A program made the translations under genes and the position numbers. From NCBI GenBank assembly GCA_947034885.2, contig OX344750.2:8228501-8292500 (forward strand): DNA of 64,000 bases, read 5' to 3'. Below are positions 8,994 through 22,425 of this stretch, piece by piece. Every line of letters starts with the position of its first letter. Position 1 is the stretch's first letter. Under the pieces are notes generated by a model that saw only the letters and a program-made list of their open reading frames with translations, was not told where the DNA came from and made no database searches. This stretch comes from Thuidium tamariscinum. Taxonomy: Eukaryota > Streptophyta > Bryopsida > Hypnales > Thuidiaceae.

Positions 8994-10035
8994 ATTAGAC
9001 CGCGCGGTGTGAACTACCAGAGGCATGCATTGCAGAATAGGCGATGGAGAATCGCACGACATATTCAGACCGCGCGGACTAGTTCGTGACATCGGCCGTA
9101 GGGACACTTACAATTCGTTCTCTCTTTTGGGTCGACGCCGATCTAGTCGATTCTGCTCTTCACCATGTGTGCCCCATCCCATCAATTCGTTCGTACGTCT
9201 CGACGGACGGCCAAGTGGCCTTTCGTGTGAACCTACAAGTTCTAGGGCAACTGATGCTCCTTGCTAACATACCCTCTTTCAGGCGGTTTAGACCGCGCGG
9301 TCTGAACCTCGAGGTCGATCCGGGTCGCGAGTTCCAACTGTGTTGGGAATTCCTTATTTGATTATCAGTTTTCTTCACACGGCGAGGTCTGAATTTTGAA
9401 CAAGGTCTCATGGTCATTTAGTTCAGACCACGCGGTCTAAACTGCATGGTCTTTGCACATTTCAACGATGGATTGTTCTCATGGTCCTCAACATGGCACT
9501 GACCCAGAGTTGCAGACCGCATGGTCTGAAGCCCCGGGACTTTTTATTTCAGTCGAATCAAGGTTTCTTCCTGGGATCATCGTGTGTCCATTTTTTAATA
9601 TTACTATTTTTACCCTCGTCGTCTCTGCATTTGGTTCAGAACGCGCGTTCTGATCCCCATGTTCATTTCAGAAATTTTTATCATTTATGAAGAATGCTCT
9701 AAGCATTTGTAGTGGAGGATTGGTTCAGAACGCGCGGTCTGAAGCTCAGGGTCTTTGCATTTCTATGGAGTCACGGCTTCTGTCTGCGGTCATGTTTCCT
9801 TTGATAATTTCGTCTCTGTTGGCATTGGTTCTATCGGCATTGGCTTCAGAACGCGCGGTCTGATCCTCATATTCATTTCAAGGATTTCAGCATTTTAGAA
9901 CGCACTGAGTATTTGTAAAGGAAAATGGTTCAGAACGCGCGATCTAAACTTCAGAGTCATTTGCGGGACTCTAATCCGCCAATGAATTCGGTTCTCTCGG
10001 CTAGCTGCGGAATGGTTTAGAACGCGCTGTCTAAT
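8994..10035. repeat. Cluster of ten palindromes, partly in ~210-bp tandem units
   Basis: Palindrome copies start at 8994, 9064, 9287, 9422, 9511, 9635, 9724, 9845, 9929 and 10016. From 9635 onward the surrounding DNA is itself a degenerate tandem repeat. The segment 9635-9844 (TCTGATCCCCATGTTCATTTCA ... TCTGAAGCTCAGGGTC) aligns with 9845-10015, each unit holding two palindromes. The array lies upstream of the minus-strand gene starting near 8967. Confidence 0.85.
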
Positions 10036-10128
10036 CCGTGAATCAACTCGTTGCGATCTACCATGGCTGCGCGGTTATAGGGCACTATTGTTGCGACAGG
10101 CGTGCAATACTACTGCAGTGCACATTCT

Positions 10129-10431
10129 GAAACAAACACATTGAGAGAGCAGACCTAGAATCTGAAAGCTACTCAATTCCGCATTTGCATAACAAATGCA
10201 ATCTACGGACGGAAACCTATGAAACAAACACGCGGAGAGAGTAGACCTAGAATCTGGAAGCTACTCAATTCCGCATTTGCATAACAAATGCAATCCACGG
10301 ACGGAAACCTATGAAACAAACACGCAGAGAGAGCAGACCTAGAATCTGGAAGCTACTCAATTCCGCATTTGCATAACAAATGCAATCAACAAACGGAAAC
10401 CTATGAAACAAACACGCGGAGAGAAATAGAA
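10129..10431. repeat. 92-bp tandem minisatellite, 3.3 copies
   Basis: Units start at 10129, 10221, 10313 and (partial) 10405 with GAAACAAACACgcgGAGAG and include CCGCATTTGCATAACAAATGCAAT. That block holds a small internal dyad (GCATTTG...CAAATGC). The units differ by only a few bases, so the array is young compared with the palindrome array beside it. Confidence 0.9.
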
Positions 10432-11413
10432 CTACACAATCTCCGAACAGTGAACCACCATCGTACTAGGCAACTCACATTTCCAACACAAGTAGTAGAA
10501 ATTGCAAACCCTGATGGAACGGACACAACATCGAGACACAAAGCACAATCCCGCTCGCCAACTCCCCCAATAACTCAAATGGAACCCTGAAACTGCATTG
10601 AACAATTGAAGCTGCAATGAAGAACGAACTTACCTCACAGTTGAATCGGAGTGGCGCAATGGATTCGGCAATCCAGTCGCCCACACGACGCAACGCGGTA
10701 GCGGGAGAAAACGGCGCTCACATTGACTCCCTCGCGCACGCGTACAACAAACCAAACCGCGAAATACAGAAAACGCCGACGCCTCAAGAGACTCCCCTAG
10801 GCACGCTCACAATCAGCAAAATGAGCAAACACAACAAACACTAAGAAGCGCACGCCGCAAGGAGAGAGAAAACGAAGGAGGGCGACTACGATTTCTCGCA
10901 ATGCAGCAGGGAGACAGCGCGCGGAGAGAGGAAGAGGAAAACAGAAAACCCGGAAATGAGCGCCGGACCCCGATCCCACGCAGATGACGACCACCCGATG
11001 CCAACAGGTTCGGCACGGCCCTCTAGGTTCGGGCCGAACCTGCACGTCGTGGACAAAAAACCGAACCTCCGCCGAAGCTACAATGGCCGCTCAAGCCTGT
11101 CCCGAAGCTGGTCACCGTTACCAGCCTTTTACTTTTACTTTTTGAGAACGTTCCAAGATGGTGAAGCATTGTAATTTGACATTCATCCATATTAAAACAC
11201 TTTCCAGTCATATTCAGACACTTTCTCATGCAAATTTGGTAACTTCATCCATATCTTTAACAGATTTGGAAAATGTCAGGCAAAAAAATACTATTTGAAA
11301 TGGTGGAATGTGGCCACTCGGTGCCGCGAAAGAAAAAGGCTGCTCATGATCCCCCAATCTGGAAGACTCCTGTCGAAAATGGAGGATGTCTGGAAAATCA
11401 TCAATAACGGCTA
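10432..11413. other. No gene supported
   Basis: Short overlapping ORFs only. A perfect 16-bp dyad AGGTTCGGGCCGAACC occurs near 11,025-11,040. The composition changes to AT-rich at about 11.1 kb. Confidence 0.45.
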
Positions 11414-11985
11414 CTCCCTCCGTCCCAAAATGATCTTTATGTTGGCGCTAATTTGTTGGCCCAAAATGATCTTGTTGCCTTTTCCGATATGAAAATTTGT
11501 CAGATTCGGATTTTAATTCTTCTCCAAGACTAGCAAATTAAACTTCAAGCAATAATTTCCCTTCCATTTATAAAACCATCAATCAAAAGACAAAAAAAAT
11601 CACTAAAGGGGTTTATCAACACTTTTTGTTCGTATTTCTTGCATCTCTTTCAGTGTTGCCAACTTGAAGGAGGTCAACCTTTCGTAGTTGGAACAAAGGT
11701 TCACACATGGTCATAGGCCTATATTAATCACCCACAAAATAAAAACCTCAAATTCAAAATTCAAGTGCCTACTCTTGCTTTTTGAAAATGCCTCCAAAAT
11801 TCTACTTTTCTGTACTAGAGAATTATACTTTGGAAAAGGCTTTTGAAACTCAGAGTTTCAAAGGTAATAACTTAAAGAGTGAACCAAACTTTGCTTACAA
11901 ATCCAAAAGGGACTTTTAAATGTTATTTTTGGCATTAATCCATAATATTTTGTTTGATAGGAAAATCATTTTGGGACAGAGGTAG
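11414..11985. mobile_element. Stowaway-like (Tc1/mariner) non-autonomous element
   Basis: Left end CTCCCTCCGTCCCAAAATGAT and right end (reverse complement) CTACCTCTGTCCCAAAATGAT form terminal inverted repeats. Both are flanked by TA (11412-11413 and 11986-11987), the Tc1/mariner target duplication. CTCCCTCCGTCCCAAAAT is the well-known plant Stowaway terminus. The 572-bp interior has no transposase. Confidence 0.8.
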
Positions 11986-11987
11986 TA

Positions 11988-13384
11988 TTTGGCATACAAT
12001 TCTAGAGCTGTGATACAAATGACAATTGCATACTAGTGTTATTTACAAATTCATTTGCTTTGCATAAAGTTAGACACACCGTTGCTATCACCTATTTTTT
12101 CCACAAATTTGGAAACTCAGGAAGTAGTAGTTACTAAAAATTCCTCCACAATTCAAATTAAAGAAAATGACTTCCACATGTTCAGTATTGTTGATTAGAT
12201 TGGGTTTGAAATGAAGGTCTCTTCAGACGGTAACGTAGAAATGTTCAACACATTTGCCTTAAATCCCTTATAAATTTCTACTATTAGAAAACTAGTGAAA
12301 TTGAAAATGGAAATGAAACCAACACAAGTGTCTTCATTGGAATCAACATGAGATTGAATGATTGCATTTTGTAAAATACAATTAGGATTGTTGATGACAA
12401 TCACAATTCCAATCCATCATCCCTTCGTTTTGGGATTTCCAAGATTTGATGGTGTTCATATAATTATAGAAGCTGATTGCACAAAACACCTAGCAGTTTC
12501 GTTGCATTCACATTTTGGAGCACTAGAGCTTTTCATGTAGGAATCTAATGCCAAAAAAAAAATTATTTCTAACCCTCAAGCGCCAGCAGCGCCATTTCCT
12601 GGTGTTTGCACAAATTTGATACAGTGTACAAGGAGATTGCTAGCAATTTTTCATCCATTTCTCATTGCTTGACCTTTCACAAAGGATTACGAAGAGTACC
12701 TAATTCATTTTGCAATCATGTGAGTATTTCTCTTCACATGAATTAGAAATTACAGGAAAAACGGATCACAAAAAATGCTATTTTCAGTGTACTTTGGGAA
12801 ATTTTGTTCCTTTCTCTAAATCTCAAATTTCTCCAGAAAAATGATATTTTTGGAGTTTGATTCCAACTAATAAAGTGAAGGTTATCTATTCTAGTTTCTT
12901 CTCCAATTGGAATTCTGAAAAAGAAACATAATTTCAATATTTTATTGCAATTTGAACTTCATATGTACTTTCAAAGTCTTCTAGATTGTAATTATAGAAT
13001 GACACGGAAATTGAGTTTACACCATGATGTTTGCCACTAAAATTTCCACACTTAGTGAAATTCTCAGATTTTTCGAGATAATTTTCTATTTGATATGATT
13101 TTTCTTCCTTTTTTCTTCAAAAATTCTCAGAAAAATCAATTTTCGTCAAAAAAAATCTAAATTTTTTGGGAAGTATAGAAAACCTGTAGCTTCATCTCTG
13201 AAAAATAAATATAAATTTTTTATACAAATAGAGTCCCTAAAAAGGAGCAAACAAAGTATTGGACACAAGGGCTGAAAACTGTGGGTATAGGCCCGGCATT
13301 TAGGGGCTAAAGATCATGACAAAAATTGAGTTTCTTATTTTTTGAAAATTTTAAAAATCATTTCATATTAAAAAGTTGATTTTG
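11988..13384. other. AT-rich, no gene
   Basis: Unique-looking AT-rich sequence. I see no coding frame, repeat array or terminal repeats. Confidence 0.5.
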
Positions 13385-13388
13385 TTAA

Positions 13389-14222
13389 CCCCTAAGTGCT
13401 CAAGTGACCATTTTACGGTCGTTGTCCAACTTCGGGCAACATTTTCGGGAAAAAAAAGAATTTCAAATTTTTTTTTCCAAAATTTCAAAATATTGGATTG
13501 TATTTCAACATTTGCATTCAAAACTAAGATCTATACAATCAAACAAAAGTTATAGCAAAAAAAAGAAAAATAGCACAAAACGTCTAAAATTACTTAGTGT
13601 TGAAGAACTTACTATTTGGGGGAAGTTTTGATGCTCTCATTCATAAATATTTTTTATTTTCTGACAAATCAATAAAAAACACAATTTTGACCAATGATAA
13701 AATATTTCAAATCCTAAAAATAGAAATTGTATGTTCGGTGAATTTTGGAAGTTATATCTTCGATACTCATTTGAAGAGAATCTCTACATAGTTTCTTAAT
13801 TTTGATCATATGAATTCTTTCTAATGCCTGTGCTTTACATTACCTTCTTTGATGCTAACTTCAAAAAATTTGTAAAGCTTATATTTTATAACACATTTGT
13901 ATTTTTTCTTAATCCCTTGGGGTTTGGGAGGTTGAATATTTTTCATTTTTTTATAAATCAATAAAAATACATAAATTTTATAACCGAAAAAAAAATTTCA
14001 AATCTTGAAAATAGAAATTGTATTTCTGGTGGAATTTTGAAGTTATATTTTCAAAATTCATTTAAACATAATCTATAAATATTTTTTAGATTTCGACTGT
14101 ATGGATACTTTCTATTTCTTGTGCCTTACATTATCTTCTTTGATACGAACTTCCAAAAAGTTGTAACGCTTATGTTTTATAACACATTCGTGTTTTGTCC
14201 TAATCCCTTGGGCTTTTAGGGG
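13389..14222. mobile_element. TTAA-flanked piggyBac-like MITE with internal duplication
   Basis: It is bounded by TTAA (13385-13388 and 14223-14226). The ends are CCCCTAAGTGCTCAAG and, from the right as reverse complement, CCCCTAAAAGCCCAAG, 13 of 16 matching. TTAA targets and CCC-starting ends are typical of piggyBac-type elements. Internally, about 13,625-13,930 and 13,931-14,222 are diverged tandem copies of each other (both end in AATCCCTTGGG...). No transposase. Confidence 0.6.
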
Positions 14223-14226
14223 TTAA

Positions 14227-17200
14227 TGTCCCACACTTTGACACACTGGGGCTTTTAGTACTACTGAGCGGTTAGAATTCATTTTTTGTAGCCGACATTT
14301 CTATGGTATCTTCTCTTAATAGGTATACATCTTCCTAGCAAAGGAAACTTAAAAATGCATTATAATTTCATGTCCTCCACATTCATGCAAATAGGCCTTC
14401 TCTGTGCGTGCAATTCCAATCATTAGAAATGGTTTTCAACTCATTTTTGTAGTCAAATTGCATCACCAAAAAGTCTTTCCGCATGGCCAATTCTTACTTT
14501 TGATGGAAATCTTTGTATTCAATGTACACAGTTTCATTTAATGTTGTAGGTTTGGAGTTGAATTATTATTTCAAAACGAAATTATGGTGTTTCAAAATTA
14601 GCCTGACTTCTTATATGCAATTATGTTAGGTTAGCCTATTAACACCGTGATTGAGTTATGACTATCTTGGAATCAATTACAAAAGAGGTATGTATTTTTT
14701 AAAGGTGTACAACTTGTTTCTTCCGTCAAAACCAAGTGGAATAATTGTAATTTTCCAATCAAAATAATTGTCAATTTCATGAATCTTTGATGTTAGTAGT
14801 GAGCCTTGAAATTACTAAAGTAACCACCTATGGAATTCAGACATTAACTATCCCTCAACAATCTAAAACCGCCAAATCAAATACTAAATATTCACTATGA
14901 ATAGAGTCAATGATACGTTATCCAGTGATCATTGATTTTTCTGACTTCATAATATGAAGTAAATAGATTCGAAGATTATTCTAGATGAAATGTGGGCCAA
15001 AAGTAGGTGACACAATTAGGCTAGTGTACTAATGGAATTGGATAGCAAATGGTAATAGACTGTTCTTACTACCTTAATGGTCCAATGAATGCCGCTATTT
15101 AATTGTCATGTACAAAATTAATTCATTTATTTATTGTAGTAAGAGATTGTCCAAATCATGTACGTTCTACTATCCCTTGATTCATACTAGTTGTACCTTC
15201 ACAGTTGCTAGTATGTGAGCATAGAAGTGGGAGTTCATGAACCTCAAAGATGATGCGCATATAGTATAATTATTAGATGCTTATAATATAGGAACCTTCT
15301 ATATAAATGAGAGTGTTTTTTTAATGTAGGCAGTACCTAATATATTATAGGTATTTTTACTATGACCACCTTCAAAGGTGGAAGTATATGTACTTATGTA
15401 CACATTAGAAGCTCACATGCTTGCATGTCCATGCTCACACACAAGCATTGTGGGTTGTACCTTAATGTATTCAAATAGTGTTGTTCCGCGATTCCACTGA
15501 AATCGCAATTATATTTTACATGAAAGTCGATTGGAGTAGTACTCTATTGTGCTCATTTCTACAAAATAATATTGTGAGGTAACACTAATTTTTTGTTTAT
15601 ACTACTAAGACAAGTTTGTGTACGAGGTAAGTGGACTACCTTTAGTACAATTATTGTCTTCCTTCAATTGGAATGGTAATAAAAGAACACCTTCATTATG
15701 AAGACAATGGAAAGAAATCTTGGTATTTTTAGTTGTATTTTGTATAATTATTTTTGAGAACTTTTAAGTTACGAGATCATTCAACCCCAAAAAATGTACA
15801 TTGCCAATGATTTCACCTTCCAATAGAATATGCCTTGGACGTGAAATATTTCTTTCAGTAGGAAAAGGAAAAGAAAGGGTAGAGTTTTCAAAATAGGTGT
15901 TCTGACATATAGTTTCTCTCGAATAGAAAACCGTCCAATGGAGAACTACATCTTTGGAATTCTACCTCTGCCAATTATACAAAGTGATTACCAAATCAAA
16001 GCTTATTTTTTATGAATGGCTACAATGCATGCTAGAATCATTTTGATGAATGATTACTAACATTTTTATACCAAATAGGATTATTAAATTTCTAATTCAT
16101 CTTTCTTCAAGCTATAAGTCTATTAAGAAGACATTTCTCCATCCTTTTCTTTCAACTTCTTCAAAATGAGGTGCTCAATGTTTTCTTCATCTGAAAATAA
16201 GAAGTCCCACAAATGTATGAATATGACAAGGCAAGCTGTGCCTTACAGATATCCATTCTGAATTAGTGAATGCAAAAAATAGGAGTATCTTTAAAATAGT
16301 AATATTCACAATGAATATGAATTTCAATTATAGCAATAGGTAATTACTTCCTAGTTGTACTAGAAAAATATTTCGACATGCAATATGAAAGAGAATCGTA
16401 GTTGAATTAGCCATTCATTGCAAATGTCTGTGGTCGTTAAAGTTCACTTCCAAGCAATTTTATTAGATCAAGAGTATTCCACTACTTCATTAAAATTAAA
16501 ATTAATAATATAGTCTTCCGAGCATTGCAGAATTGTACAAATTTGAAAATACTATATTGTTCACCCTCCACATGTCGTCAAAGTGGCTGACTTTGCGCAA
16601 GTGTGGAGAATAGAATTTATTTTTTCCAAAGATTAAATTTGTTGGAAAAGAAAGACCTTGACTTAGAGAATAAATGGATGTCTCATTCTCATTTTCTGAA
16701 TTTCCTTACTATTTTTACGAAATTAGTAAAAAAGAGCTCTTTTCATTGTATTTTCCATTCTCTATCAATAATGAAATTGACCATATTTACGAAACAATTT
16801 TCTTAGTTTTGAATTTCACGAGACATAATATAGGCAGTGCTCTTCAAATTATCCGTATTTTTTTCCATTTCGAGGAAGAATTCTTCTCATTACAAAGACT
16901 GAGATTCTCGATCATGTGTATGCATATAGTTTGAACAATTAGATGCATTCCTAATTCCAACATGCCTGATGATTTGCAATTTCTCTTTGTATTGCAAGAG
17001 ATTATGGTTCAAGAAATTTTACCTAATCAGTCATTTGCTTCTCTACAAATTCTTTTGGAATTGAAAGATCAAAAAATGTAAATGAAATCATAAAGTGAAT
17101 GAAAATATAATGTTACTTTCAAGACATTAGTAGTAGACAATGACTTCTCTCTAGCCAACAATGATGGTTTTCCACGATCATGCCACTTCACTAAAAATAC

Positions 17201-17399
17201 TTAAAAAGAAGGATTGTTGATGGGTTCTAAGTTGTCTAGAGGAAGACACTTCCCGTTGTTTAATAACTTACGTGCGGCGAAATATAGGATACATTTAAAT
17301 AATCTTAGGTAAAATTTATAAGACATTTACATATAAAATACAGGACATTAAAAAGGCAAAGTGTTTCAAAAATAAAATAGGGATGATAATATGGCTGAT
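14227..17399. other. AT-rich desert
   Basis: About 3.2 kb of AT-rich DNA with no ORF worth naming and no repeat structure that I could detect by reading. Confidence 0.5.
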
Positions 17400-17525
17400 T
17401 GTTCCGCTTTATGATAAAATAGGGGCTCTTTTAATGTTGCCAAGTAATGATTACAAGTAATTGATAGCCCCCCTAAAAATACCCCACCGCCGCATGTAGG
17501 TCCCCCAAATATACAAGAAGTGTCC
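17400..17525 (+). repeat. Dispersed repeat family, copy 1
   Basis: AAAATAGGGGCTC...AAGTAATTGATAGCCCCCC.AAAAATACCCC is shared, in diverged form, with the reverse complement of about 21,945-22,065 and with about 28,405-28,520. The conserved part is roughly 100 bp and contains a C-rich run. Element class unknown. Confidence 0.55.
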
Positions 17526-18424
17526 TCCCCGGGGTATTTGCTTTGTTCCCTCTCATGAAATCTGGCATTTTAGAATGTGAGGTTCAATCATAGAAACTCC
17601 AAATCAAAGTATAGTGCAGTCACTAATGGCCATTGATAGAGTTGTATACTAGGAATGAAGGTCTTCCTCAATGCTCAGTTTTCTCATTAGGTCAATTCAA
17701 TCATATACAAACAAATTATGGAATTCTTGAAGTGAAGCAAATCCTAAGTAATTGCTTCACTTGCCATCATGGTATTCCTATGGCAAAAGTCAGTTCTAAC
17801 TAAAGGAGCTCTTTTCGCAGAAGATGCCTAGAAGGATAGCCAATGGCTGAAGTTGAAGAATTTCCTGCAGCAATGAACACCAAAACTTTGTAACTTGCTC
17901 AGTGAGCCGCAGTTCTGGTGTCCTTGGAAGCATGAACTTCTCAATTTTCAAATTATTGTTAACTACAATTATGTACATAAATTTGAATGAAAGCCCCATC
18001 TATTCATAGATCAGTTGAATTTGTACTTTGCATTGCACGCAGAGGCAAGAGGGTTGTGGTTGTTGATGAAGTCCAGACCACTTGTAGTTTGAGATGGGCT
18101 TGCACAAGTTCTGGTGCTCGTAAAATGGAATCCATGCACTGCAAAGAAACAGGGCTAAAAATGACTCCAAAGAATGACTGCTTGTCCGGTTTTACTAGAA
18201 AATGACTGTTGATTCTGTAATTGCACCAAATTTGCACTATCCAATGGTTAAAGTCATTTTTCATTGAAAAATGACATTCACAATACAAGGGGGAATAAGA
18301 GGTATCTAATATGGATGCCAAAGTCATGAACAACTACTTGGTGTTATGAACTATGACTGCGCATCACTATTCCACGACTCCAAAATGACTTGAATGACTC
18401 CAAAAAGCCAAATTCAGATTTTCT

Positions 18425-19110
18425 TATACAGAGGACGGGCAGGGCAGTTTCTTGACATGGGCTTTAGTCATTCTTGCGTGACTATAATGCAACTGCACAT
18501 CACTAGTGCGTGACTCGCAAATGACTTAAGTGTCTTTTTTAAAGCCAAGTAAAGATTTTCTATATATAAAATGGATAGGGCAATTTGCTGACGTGGACTT
18601 CTGTCATTCTTATGTGACTACAATGCAACCGCACATCACTACTACGTGACTCCAAAATGACCTAAGTGTCCCTTTTAAAGCAAAGTGAATATGTTCTATA
18701 TAAAAAATGGATAGGGCAATTTGATGACGTGGACTTTAGTCATTTTTGTGCGACTACAATGTGACTACACATCACTTCTACGTGACTCCAAAATGATTCA
18801 AGTGTCATATTTAATACCAAGTGAATCGTTTCTATATAAAAGTGTCTTTTGTAAAGCTAAGTGAAGATTTTCTATATAAAGATGGATAGGACAATTTGCT
18901 AATGTGAACTTCAGTCATTCTCGTGTGTGTGACTATAATGCAATTGCACATCATTGCTACGTGATTCCAAAATGACTTAAATATTCCTTTTATAGCTAAG
19001 TCAAGATTTTTATATAGAAAATATGGATAAGACAATTTGTTGATATGGACTTTAGTCGCCCTTGTGTTAGTGCAATGCAACTACACATGGCTACTACGTG
19101 ACTTGAAAAT
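18425..19110. repeat. Degenerate tandem repeat, ~135-140 bp unit, about 5 copies
   Basis: The phrase ATGGATAGGGCAATTTGCTGA recurs near 18,572, 18,706, 18,882 and 19,022, with a diverged copy near 18,430. Each is followed by GACTTTAGTCATT...TGACTACAATGCAAC...CACATCACT.CTACGTGACTCCAAAATGACTT. One unit near 18,840 carries a small extra partial duplication. It forms the left subterminal array of the CACTA-like interval. Confidence 0.8.
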
Positions 19111-20900
19111 GACTTAAATACTTTTAAAATGTGCTTAATGCTAAAATGCACTAAAAAAGTACAATGATTCTTGCAATGATCCTGTGGGATTTTTCAACAC
19201 TCATACTCTAATAACCTTTTTAAGCTAATAAATTATCTTACTGGATAAGCAACTCCCATATTATATGGCTCTAATTAGAATCATTTATAATGCATTTTAG
19301 TCTAATTTTAAGGAACATAATTAGTTTAAATGTAGAAAATTCTTGAAGCCCTTTTAACAAAGAATCCAAAATTGTAATTACATATATGAAACTAATATTC
19401 TTTGAAGACAATAATAGCATTAATAAAATTAATTATATGAATTTTTTGAATACACATATTATAGAACAAGATACCCAATATTTTACATTTAAAAAATTAA
19501 TTAATTTTAATTAGAAAAAATTAAATATATAAAAGTTTTAAAACTATGCATAAATGTTTTAATTCTTCATATACATTGTGATTTTTTCTTAAAATCGAAC
19601 ACAACCTAAAATTTTCTATGCTTAATTCTTATAATTTTTTATTCTCCAAAGTCTTTGTATAATTTGATATATTTACAAAATCCATCTTTTGAGAATCTAA
19701 GTTCTTTTATTGCCAATGCCCCTTATGTATAATACAAGAATAATGTACGATGGGTTATCTTTAATTCTTTTCAATTTTGTAGTCCTAGTTTATTTCTTAG
19801 GAGGATAAATCTATAGAAATTTTGTATATCATATGCAATAAAGTGATTTTTGACCCCTTATTAATTTTTTAATAAACTATAAAAATTCAACCAATAATTT
19901 TGATCTTTGATTGATAATGACTATATTAGATTTCTATTGTCAAAAATTTCACTTCAAATAATATATAATATGACTTTTAAGATAGATTGAAAAATGAATT
20001 GAAATGAGTCATGATGATGTGTGTTTTAATTGAAACAGTTATAGAAAATACAATTTCGTAACCATGGCATCAATATTTAAGAAATGAGGGGTCCAAAATC
20101 TTTATAGAGCTTTGGCTCACAATATAAATACATAAAGTGCCTACCCCCCTTGAGGTTTATCTTTTTCATTTCTTTTTAAAATAATTTTCTTAATAAAATA
20201 CTCTTCTTTCTACTTTTTTTTCTTGAAATGATGCATTGTTAGTGGCCTTTGTCTTTGATGTTGTATAATATTTTCTTTCTAAAAGTCCAATTGTATGATT
20301 TGCTAAAATTCCTATTGACATGCCACCAATACTTCTAGAAATGTGTGCCACTATTGTTGCACTAGTTTTGAACACTTTAGGGGTTTCAATAAACATACAC
20401 TAAAGTATTTAGGAAGAAAACAAGAGCAATTGTTAAGTCCCATTTTTCCTTAACGCAAATGACAACATCACCACTCGAGGGTTATACTATTGAATGACTT
20501 TGTGTGACTACCAAACGACTACTTAGAAGTTTGATTTGGACTAATGCACAACTACTCTACTACTATATACCTACGCTATTACTACTCTAGAGCCTTAGTT
20601 AACCCTAAACCCTTTCCAAATTGTTTAGCAAATTTGTCTGTAACTTTTGATTTGAAGCTCAAAATCTGAAATGGATTTTTGGAGATGAAAATGAAAATGA
20701 TTTTTCAAATTTCAGTAGTTCAAAGTTCATTGAAAAAAGTGAATGTACTATGCCTCAATGAGGTTTGAAATATTATTTGTAATATAATTTTTGCGTTTTT
20801 TATATATCCCACAAGTTTTGTCTTGCCAACTACTATCCTACTTCTATAAAAGGCTTGTCCTTTGTTCTATTCATACTCACACACTAAGTGGCAATAAATA
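19111..20900. other. AT-rich interior, no gene
   Basis: Very AT-rich sequence inside the putative CACTA-like interval. No coding frame or structured repeat recognised. Confidence 0.45.
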
Positions 20901-20916
20901 AGCCTTGGTATATGGT

Positions 20917-21020
20917 GTATGGTGTATGGTGTGTGGCATTTGGTGAATTGTGTTTGGCATATGGTATATTGTGTAAGGTGCATTGTGTATTGCATATTTA
21001 TTGTGTACGGTGTATAATTG
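20917..21020. repeat. Degenerate (TATGGTG)n microsatellite
   Basis: A run of TATGGTG, TGTGGCAT and TATTGTGTA-type variants of a 7-8 bp unit, decaying to the right. Confidence 0.75.
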
Positions 21021-21179
21021 TGAAATTTTGAGTGTATTCATATATGATTGTAGAATGACTATTGCTCATATAATTGTTAATACATTTTTCTTGCACACAT
21101 TGCTACAAATAAAAAATAACTTTCAACATCCTTAAAGAGTGATTTGAACCCTAACTCTACATTACTGAAAAATCACTAT

Positions 21180-21500
21180 GAAATGACTTGCTATGTGGCA
21201 GTCCATCTTAACATTCATCACAACTTTTGAATGACTATAAAATGACTTCACAGTGACTTACATGTGACTCTGACGTGGTTGTGCATGTTAGCAGTACTTA
21301 GACTATATTATAACTACAAAATGACTGCATGATAACTTCATAATGACTTACACATGACTCTGACGTCAGCAACCTACATACAATATTACAACTGCAAAAT
21401 GACTATATAATGACTTCACAATGACTTACATGTGACTCTCACGTGGATGTCCACGTCAACAATGCTTGGACTATATCACGACTACAAAATGACTGCACAA
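21180..21500. repeat. Tandem repeat, ~81-86 bp unit, 3 copies
   Basis: Copies share AATGACTTACATGTGACTCTGACGTGG, ending near 21,280, 21,365 and 21,446, with ACTACAAAATGACTGCA between them. Right subterminal array of the CACTA-like interval. Confidence 0.75.
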
Positions 21501-21944
21501 TTGGTTGATGTGGACATCTATGTTAGCAAAATTTCTTTAAAAATGGGCAGCTACCCAATCTTTTCTAAAAATTTGCTTATCCACCTCATCGTCCATGTAG
21601 ACCCCCTCATCCATTTTCCATCCAAGTCTAAAATGGATGGTGATAATAAGGTTGTAGTCATTTAAAGAATGACTTGTCCACAATGACTCCAGAGCCTCGA
21701 GTCGCGACGCAGTCATTTTTGTCCGGAATGATTGGTTTACAGTCATAGATCGCAGTCACTTATACCCCTCCTTTTTTGTAGTGATGCTAGCTCCGGAGTT
21801 TTGTATTTTCGAGTTGATACACAAGAATTTACGTGTCCTTAAATGGCAATGTTCACAAGATTGTCTTCAAAGGAGCTCACAACCTTGAAATACAAACCAA
21901 ACCCTTACCACGATCTCGGGTGGGTCACTCTTTGTATGTTTTAT

Positions 21945-22065
21945 ACCCCCCCGTGCGGCAAGGGGGTATTTTTTGGGGGGCTATTTACTTTGAAGGCTTG
22001 AATAAATGGTCCCCTATATTTACATAATTTGTGAAAAAGTCCTATATTATGGCACCCTATACTTA
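21945..22065 (-). repeat. Dispersed repeat family, copy 2 (inverted)
   Basis: The reverse complement reads AAGTAAATAGCCCCCCAAAAAATACCCCCTTGCCGCACGGG, matching the 17.4-kb copy. A nearby block ACCCTTACCACGATCTCGGGTGGGTCACTC (about 21,902) recurs as GTGACCCACCCTTACCACGAT near 22,660. Confidence 0.55.
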
Positions 22066-22322
22066 CTTATATAATGTAGGTGAAAGTATTTTTTCTAGGA
22101 TATTTTCTTTATAAGGGAAAAAAGTGAATCAAAGAGAAAGTTAAAAGCAAGAAGGTTAGAGAGACGATTAAGGAAATTTGAATGAAAAGTTAGAATGTTT
22201 ATTGGGCTCAATATTTTTTTCCGTTATCACACTCTTTTTTTGTATTTAAAATTTAGTCAAGTGAACTAGTGCGACAATTTTACCACTTGCAATACACAAG
22301 AATCCAAAAATTGAATGTACCA

Positions 22323-22425
22323 GCTATACAAACATTGTGTACCAACTTTATACACTAACTACTTTGTATATCTAGCTATGCAAATATTGTGTACCACCTT
22401 TATACTTTGACTACTTTGTACAACC
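22323..22425. repeat. 52-bp tandem duplication
   Basis: GCTATACAAACATTGTGTACC and GCTATGCAAATATTGTGTACC begin two adjacent units that differ by a handful of bases. Confidence 0.75.

Larger units (their letters stand above)
18280..21783. mobile_element. Putative CACTA-like element with subterminal arrays
   Basis: The right end at 21783 reads, as reverse complement, CACTACAAAAAAGGAGGGG, a classic CACTA terminus. Both flanks of the interval are packed with short AATGACT / AGTCATT motifs in both orientations (18.3-19.1 kb and 21.1-21.76 kb). This is how CACTA transposase-binding subterminal repeats are organised. The left terminus is not resolved: CACAATACAAGGGGGAATAAG at 18279 is similar but imperfect and I could not match a 3-bp target duplication. 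No transposase frame is present, so it would be non-autonomous. Confidence 0.45.
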
